Shown in pieces: positions 56,282 through 64,000 of a stretch of DNA of 64,000 nucleotides. Origin of the DNA: Rhipicephalus microplus (taxonomy: Eukaryota > Arthropoda > Arachnida > Ixodida > Ixodidae); assembly GCF_043290135.1 (NCBI RefSeq), contig NC_134702.1, positions 89,588,317 through 89,652,316 of the forward strand, in the 5' to 3' direction. The position numbers and the translations under genes are program-made. Each line of letters opens with the position of its first letter. Position 1 is the first letter of the stretch. The notes below the pieces were generated by a model. The model worked only from the letters and a program-made list of their open reading frames with translations. It was not told the DNA's origin and did not search any database.

Positions 56282-56424
56282 CAACTGAAACAGTGACCAG
56301 TATATGCGCTCCCTGGAGGCATGTAGGTAAAGCTGAATAAAAGGCAGGTGGATCAGGTACACCCCAAATGAGAGCTTGCTCAGCGGTACAAATGCATTCC
56401 ATGACAGGAACTTGCTGACGAACC
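56282..56424 (-). CDS. NRF-6-like acyltransferase gene B, penultimate coding exon
   Basis: This 143-nt exon lies between acceptor tctgcggcatttcctgcag and donor GTAAGA (56281-56276). It takes 1 nt from the preceding exon (G plus GG, Gly) and ends in phase 0. It encodes FVSKFLSWNAFVPLSKLSFG, then VYLIHLPFIQLYLHASRERI and YWSLFQL. LSWxxFVPLSKLSFxxYLIH is the most conserved motif of the NRF/acyltransferase-3 C-terminal half, with the His in the membrane helix invariant in the family. All phases agree with the neighbours. Confidence 0.93.
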
Positions 56425-56629
56425 CTGCAGGAAATGCCGCAGAATCGGGCAATCAGTAGTGTTATCTTGTGTTTCCAAGAGTGCATTCAAACACTGATTA
56501 TCTCAATTTGTCCTTGTTCGTCTTTTAAGAGTGATCCTTTCCCTGTGCGAAAGCACTGGGTGCGTAGGAGTTTAAGGGCGCACTACTGCACGTATCTATG
56601 AAATTCGTCAATCGTGACAACGTCTCTTT

Positions 56630-56682
56630 TATTCATTCATTTATTCATTCATTCATTCATCCATCCATCCATCCATCTACTC
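56630..56682. repeat. (TTCA)n/(TCCA)n microsatellite
   Basis: Short compound tetranucleotide repeat in an intron of gene B. Confidence 0.9.
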
Positions 56683-58260
56683 TAAAGGCCCACCACTAGT
56701 ACATAGGTGGAGAAGGTGGAATTAGCACACATGCATAAAATCAACCAAGTAAAGAGCACTTTTCGAAATTAAAAAAAAAACATCATTTGCGTGAAACCCG
56801 GTATTCATCTTTACGAACAATACAGAAAAGCAAGTATCAGAACGAACTGAACTTAGAAAGAAAGCGTAACATAAAAAAGAGAGCAGGTCATCTGCCTCTG
56901 AAGCAGTAGTCAAGCGACTGTCTTACTGTAGGTAATACGATGTGCTACATAAATTGCTATATGAACGTATAGATCTGACAGAGCTATGCGAAGTCACTCT
57001 GAGAACAAGACGAAGGTTTATTGGCGAGTAATTTTGTCCTTCTTTGTTATACAGGCAATATCGTAAATCAGTTCTTATGAATAATTAGGCTAGCAGCAAG
57101 CACTAAAGGAGAATATAAAAATAGGCTAGTTCGATGAAATAAAAGTTGTCATTAGAAATCGTGGTCCAGGCGAGCAAATATTTTATGCACAGCTTTAATA
57201 AAGGCAGACAGTTGAAAACCTTTACCGGAGATATCGTGAAAGAGAGACACAAGGAATAACCGTCTTTGTTATAGCAAGGAATGCAACTTCAGTGACATCT
57301 TAATTTCACTAATACTAGGTGTACGGGAGTAACTCTTTGTTACTGAACGGGCATTTTTGTTTGGAAGAGATTCCAGCTTATTTGGGGTTCCAGCTTATTT
57401 TGTTGCAGAAATGGCAAAAATAAAGCTACGTTTTATGAATCCGACTGTTATATAGGTGCTGATATTTGGTGTCAACTTGTATGTCCCATGATAATGACAT
57501 GTTAGGTAAACGTCCAGATACTTGCAGAAAGTTTGAGATTGAGATATTTTGAGATTGTTGCAATAAATAAGGATGTGCGTTTCGAGAACCCTAAAAAAGA
57601 TTACAAGGGTGATTAGGACTACGTCGCATACATCTTTATTACCACTACCTTAAACAGACATTTTCAGCCCCGGTATCGGAGTGGCGGTTTATGCGCGATG
57701 GGCCATGGCAATGTGACGTCTCGGGAAGACAATAGTTCGCGACCTACTAGCGGCAGCTCTGCCATCTTCTCGTGCACACTTTAAGAATGCTGAGTGTATT
57801 GCCGCCAGCAACACTGAGTGGCATTTGTGTGTGTGTGTTTCACGCTGCATGCAGGACGCAGGTTTCACGAAATCAATGGCGCTGAGTTTAATCACCGACA
57901 TAATGTCCGCTGTGGTGTGGCTGGCTTGCTGTTGCTCGGTGACGAAAACGTTTACGTCATAGAAAATATTTTATGCACGTCTGCTGAATCCAATGGGAAG
58001 GGCGTTTACTCTGCATACCAAAGGAATGAGAAATGTCTGTTGTGTTTGTACTTCGTTATATTGAGTCCGTACTCATTTAAATAAGCCTAATTGTATACAC
58101 AACACACTTAAATTTGGCTACAATAAATAATGTGTCTGTTGAAAGAAGAATCAAGGCAGCTTAGCAGTACCCAATCGTGAAAGAAGCGCACAGCAAGGGT
58201 TCTTTCTTTATTTCTCTTTCTTTTATCCTCTAGACTGTCTCTGGCTTTCTTTCAGGTTTT
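56683..58260. other. Intron of gene B, non-coding
   Basis: 57660-57900 is GC-richer but has no exon with family identity. Nothing else seen. Confidence 0.35.
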
Positions 58261-58262
58261 TT

Positions 58263-58348
58263 TCTGATTTGGCCTGTTTAGTTGTACCTATTTGTTTGTC
58301 TTTCTCTGATTTGGCCTGTTTAGTTGTACCTATTTGTTTGTCTTTCTC
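58263..58348. repeat. Tandem duplication of a 43-bp unit
   Basis: The unit ctgatttggcctgtttagtt...tttgtctttct occurs twice in succession without mismatch. Confidence 0.9.
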
Positions 58349-60070
58349 TCTAAACTTTTTTCCGGGTCTTTATTTCGCTCTTTCTAATTCCTTCCATGCT
58401 TGGCTTTTCTTTCTTCCCTCCTCGTTTGCGTAATCTTCATACTCACCTTTTTTTCTCCTCAATACCATTTCTATTTCCCACCCCCTTACTATGCTAGCGT
58501 GACAGCTGAATGGTTGCGATGCTTGCCATCGGATCGTGGGAGTGCGCATTTGAAGCCGGCCTCGCCGAGAAAGTTTTTCGCCAGAATCTTTGTTTTCCTT
58601 CCTGTCATTCACTATTTATCTACCTCTCTCTTGCTTTGTTTTTCTCTGTACTCGCTATCAGCCCCACAAGATTATTGAATCTTGCACACGTGAATTTGCC
58701 GCATAGTTCTGGAAGTGAAGCACAACCGGAAGACGATGAAGAAGAGGACGAAAATAGCGCGTGCCTGATCATGGTGATGATCATGTCTGCTTCCGAGAGA
58801 TAAATTACGGAGAGCCTGCGCAGCTGTTCAAAACCTGCGAGGGTGTCTTCACTGCTGCAGAGCACTTTTTTATATCACTGCATTGACGTCAATGTGTATG
58901 TGGTTATGTCAGACATGCGAAGGCATGATACAAAGCACAGCACAGACGCTGTAGTTCAGTGAATTCGTGGTACCTTGAGAGAATCAAATGCTCAAAAAGA
59001 ATGAATTGTTGTAGTTTCAGCTCTCGCTTCACTGCCATCACGCTGACATCACGCTGACATCTTTTCTTCCTAAATTCAAAATCATAATGGCAAAGCCATC
59101 ACCACCGCCGCTTGGGAGGTCACGCGAACATTGCACTATACGTCACGGCTAGCGTCTTAATAACGTGACTGGTGATGATGATTTATATGTCAGATAATTG
59201 CATAGCATGTAAGTACTGTACCCAGATTGAAAAGGGGCACTTTATGTCAAAGTAACGCATTTACTCTCAGTTCTACCGTTTTCATTACGTGTCACATCAA
59301 CGTAGTTTCATTTTGAACACGTAGATTAGAGTCAGCATTATCTTTAGAGGAAAGATTCGTCGCGACATGACGTGGTTACCCCGAAAAATTACGCATTTTT
59401 TTTATTATACTAAAGAAAATAAACTCGTGCCTTGTTTGAATCCGTGAGTATTGTACATAATTTAGCATAGAAATATTCAATGCGTTTGCCGATTGGACTT
59501 ATTTATTCATTCATCGTTTACGGGACCCATAACCAGCTAGCAACACAGGCGGAACGCTACTCCCACCACTGAATAGCGAGTACTAACTACAATATAATAA
59601 CGTAATCTCATTTTCCTGCTCTATTCGATACATAAACAGCACAGCCTGCTGGATTAGAAACAACGTTGTATTTCATTATCGTGAACTTTGGCCTGCGCAT
59701 CTTTGCTATCACTGTTATGACAGTGACAAGTGGACATTGCTGCGTCCTCTACAGGTATTGCTTGCATGCGCGCACTTTTTAACGGCCCCATGTGAAAGGC
59801 CTCTAGCAACTTCCTCGTGTTACTTTTCCGTTTATAAACGCTAACACGGGCGTGATTGCACTGTCCTAGACGATTGGTCGGTTATCATTGTGTTTCAATG
59901 GCCAATAGTACGGTAGGTACAGACTAACCACCAAGAAAGATGTGGACGACGGGCCACCAAACTAAGATTGGTACACGGGGTTTAACGCACCAGTGACTCG
60001 GGCTCTCCATCTATATAGGAGATGTCGTAGCGAAGAATTCCAGATAAATTCAACTGCCTGAGGTCCCTTA
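58349..60070. other. Intron of gene B, non-coding
   Basis: A pyrimidine-rich stretch at 58350-58480 and otherwise unrecognised sequence. A duplicated cacgctgacat occurs at 59039-59061. Confidence 0.35.
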
Positions 60071-60532
60071 ACATGCAGTGTTATCAGGCAGTACAGAGAC
60101 TTCTAACATTTGGCCCCCATTGAAAGACAAACGCCTTGAACGGTATCGATCTGGCGTCTTTTGGGTCAACAGGGGAGCACCGTTACATTAAGGCACCATG
60201 GCGATTTCATGTACTACGTATGAATAATTTATGTCAGCCACAGCTATCTTAAGTACTTACAGAAGTGTCTTAAGCTATCTTAAGTGCTTACTCGACATAT
60301 GCATGCACTGTCACCAGGCAGTACACAAACTTCTAACATTTGGCCCCCATTGAAAGGCAAACGCCGTGAATGGTATTGAACTGGCATCTTTCGGGTCAGT
60401 GGGGGAGTACCGCTACATTAAGGCACCCTGGCGATTTCATATATTACGTATGACTAATTCATGTGAGCTACAGCTATCTTTAGTGCTTGCAGAAGTGTCT
60501 TAAGTTATTTTAAGTGCTTACTCAATAGGTGT
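60071..60532. repeat. Tandem duplication, 230-bp unit, containing a SINE-like tRNA head
   Basis: Copies about 60071-60300 and 60301-60532 share ggcagtacaNaNacttctaac, tttggcccccattgaaag and ttaaggcaccNtggcgattt. On the minus strand each copy carries a tRNA-like stretch with a B-box-like agttcaatacc. Divergence of several percent implies an older event. Confidence 0.85.
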
Positions 60533-60880
60533 GTCATTAGCCTAATTAACTGTATGGCATATATCAAGAAGACTAAAGTGATGGTGATGGACTGGTATTT
60601 TATCTCTATCTGATGGTGATGGACTGGTTTTTATTTTAGCTCAATATTTGCATGCTGTTATCTGCAGTCAAAACCTAACTTTAGCGTATAAAGAAGTAAT
60701 AGTTTGTTGGGTTTTGTAACCACTGCACCATAAGCATGAAGCTATAAAAAGACTGTTTTAGCGACTGCGTTTCAAACTACTGCGTTCCAAACCCACCAAC
60801 GACCGGAGAGTGTCCTAAATTGGCCAACACAGTGTCACAGACCATAGCAATTGTTGGATACACGGTTCAAGAAGCCTTAC

Positions 60881-61070
60881 CGCCTCGTCCAGAAGAGCAG
60901 GCCAACGTGATCCAAATGAGGGACACCGCCCACAGCAACCGATCAAGAAATGCCGCAAGCAGCTTTACTGCTTCCGACGTTGGATTCGGGCTTCTGTACC
61001 AGGGAAGCTTCCCAAATACGCATAGCAGAGCGCAGGTTATCGACACACTCCACCCTATCGCCAGAACCGT
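60881..61070 (-). CDS. NRF-6-like acyltransferase gene B, internal exon
   Basis: This 190-nt exon lies between acceptor atgatactctcgtttcag and donor GTAAGG (60880-60875). It begins in phase 0 and ends in phase 1, matching both neighbours. It encodes TVLAIGWSVSITCALLCVFG, a loop KLPWYRSPNPTSEA, then FLDRLLWAVSLIWITLACSS and GRG. The short aromatic loop followed by (D)RxxWAxxxxWxxxxC-xGxGG is a clear acyltransferase-3/NRF signature, covering two membrane helices. Confidence 0.93.
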
Positions 61071-61309
61071 CTGAAACGAGAGTATCATATAGATTAAACA
61101 CACGACACTGAAGTTTATTCACCGTTGACACTTTTCACAAATTGACCTCAACTTCGCACGGATGGAGGGAGCTCGCTCAGATAAAACATGAAATACAGCT
61201 GCTGTTAAGTACTTCAGTCGATTCTCTCGGAAGCTGCCGTTATATATACGCATGTCTACTTTTGATCAAAGCATACTTATATAAAATAAGAACTTTACAC
61301 TCGCTAACC

Positions 61310-61436
61310 AATTCCTTCTTGTATAGCGTATAAACTACTTTATTTTCTAAAAATGAGCAATATCAGTGAGCCCAATTTCTTTTTGTATAACGTATTAACT
61401 AATTTATTTTCTAAAAATGAGCAATAGCAATGAGCC
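61310..61436. repeat. Tandem duplication, about 63-bp unit
   Basis: Two copies share attttctaaaaatgagcaat and gagccca with a few changes. Confidence 0.88.
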
Positions 61437-61621
61437 CAGCCCTCACAGCTTTACTTACTTTTACAGTTTCAGACAGGTGCGACAGCATCGGGTGTATTAA
61501 CATGATGCATTCGACCCTTTGTTATTTTTTGCCATACGTTCCTACACATGATGTGTTTGCGTATGATTGGATAATGCTGTATTTATTGACAATCAGCCTC
61601 CGAAGATGTTCCGTCAAGTAC

Positions 61622-61742
61622 CTTGCTGATCTTGCGCTGCCTGAAGTCGTCTATCAGAAGGTGTGCTATGCAGCCACCGAAGTAGCACACAGCGTGGTAG
61701 TACGGCCTCATGTAGTATTCGTTGACAGTTTTGGACATGACC
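61622..61742 (-). CDS. NRF-6-like acyltransferase gene B, internal exon (first in window)
   Basis: This 121-nt exon lies between acceptor ctcactctaacgcag and donor GTACTT (61621-61616). It enters with 1 nt and leaves in phase 0. It encodes VMSKTVNEYYMRPYYHAVCY followed by FGGCIAHLLIDDFRQRKISK. The NxYYxxPYYRxxxYxxGxxxG pattern is a family hallmark, marking a loop and the next membrane helix. Earlier exons (signal peptide, NRF domain, first helices) must lie to the right, probably beyond the window because gypsy and SINE sequence fills 62.1-64 kb. Confidence 0.9.
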
Positions 61743-62150
61743 CTGCGTTAGAGTGAGAAAAGAAATCAACCATAATTTGAGCGAAATTGACTTCTGTATG
61801 CGACAGTTAAACAATGAGCAGACCATTGTACAAAAAGTATCCGGTTCTGTTTTTATTCTGCTCTGGCTGATACCAAGCGTACGTCACCGCCGACGCTGGA
61901 ACGGGCGGGAATGGGCAATGTTCTATAAGGAGTCAAATTAGGCTTTGTTTCTACTCGCCTAGAATCTTTTAGTGTCTTTTATTTTCGAACACAAGTGGCA
62001 TTGACAGTATATTGACAACGTACGCGGCCTACTTGAGGGCATGAGCGCTGAAGCGCAGAGAGATTTACTTGGGCCTAACTGACAGCACTTCAGCGCTACA
62101 CAGAAAGAAGCAGTTCCGCCTGCTTCTCGTATTGGCCTGCTTGCTTGCTA
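61743..62150. other. Intron of gene B, non-coding
   Basis: Nothing recognised. Confidence 0.4.
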
Positions 62151-62154
62151 TGGT

Positions 62155-62268
62155 ATCATCAGCCTGACTGCGCCCAATGCAGGACAAGGGCCTCTGCCAT
62201 GATCCGCCATTCATCTATAGGTCCTATGCTCGCTGCTGCCACTTTACACCCTCGAAGTTTCTATAATC
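62155..62268 (-). mobile_element. RTE-like LINE, last 110 bp
   Basis: Read on the minus strand this matches 765-865 (gggtataaattggcagcagc, ggcggaacatgggagaggcc, ttgtcctgcagtgg) with moderate divergence, the 3' end of the same RTE-like family. Confidence 0.85.

Positions 62269-64000
<1,732 letters not shown>

Overview
This window is eukaryotic nuclear DNA, most likely from a hard tick (Ixodidae, Metastriata such as Rhipicephalus or a relative). The reasons are spliced genes with GT-AG introns, many tRNA-derived SINEs of the Ruka type first described in Rhipicephalus appendiculatus, abundant non-LTR elements (an I-clade element with RNase H, RTE-like pieces), a BEL/Pao and a Ty3/gypsy element, and long microsatellites. 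Protein genes are sparse, introns are several kilobases long, and most of the sequence is repeats.

The host-gene backbone is a same-strand (minus) array of NRF-6-like genes. This is the nose-resistant-to-fluoxetine family: a secreted NRF domain followed by a multi-pass acyltransferase-3 domain. Gene A starts at 28256 and runs leftwards through six exons (27950-28256, 19275-19486, 13232-13343, 8495-8582, 7421-7512, 2865-3044). Every exon junction keeps reading phase, and the gene leaves the window on the left. Gene B enters from the right and ends inside the window (61622-61742, 60881-61070, 56282-56424, 53754-53969). Between them lie a relic first exon (about 33863-33957) and two diverged copies of gene A's 5' flank (about 31.7 and 34.6 kb), so the array has duplicated and decayed. 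An unexplained 150-bp cassette-like exon (55149-55298) sits in the last intron of gene B.

Other host genes are an intronless UBE2Z-like E2 ubiquitin-conjugating enzyme (37267-38052, minus), a plausible terminal exon of an unknown gene with its own poly(A) signal (47103-47255), a 5'-truncated RPS23 retrocopy (about 16062-16385), and two weak exon candidates.

Layout: 1-0.9 kb RTE-like LINE 3' end; 3.3-5.5 kb non-LTR element inside another repeat; 10.2-12.1 kb decayed I-clade LINE; 14.4-18.7 kb BEL/Pao element carrying the RPS23 retrocopy; 21.18-26.57 kb full-length I-clade LINE with a 13-bp target duplication inside a SINE; 28-36 kb NRF relics and SINEs; 36.2-36.6 kb tandem duplication; 37-38 kb UBE2Z-like gene; 40 kb LINE tail; 41.9-43.3 kb satellite with exact 147-bp monomers; 45 kb element with terminal inverted repeats and a TATA promoter; 48.6 kb small fold-back element; 50.7-52.2 kb LINE fragment with a 680-bp AAGG tail; 53.7-61.7 kb NRF gene B; 62.1-64 kb LINE and SINE fragments and the 5' end (LTR plus gag) of a gypsy element.

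All exon and element boundaries come from reading splice sites, phases and repeats by eye. No alignment or database search was run.
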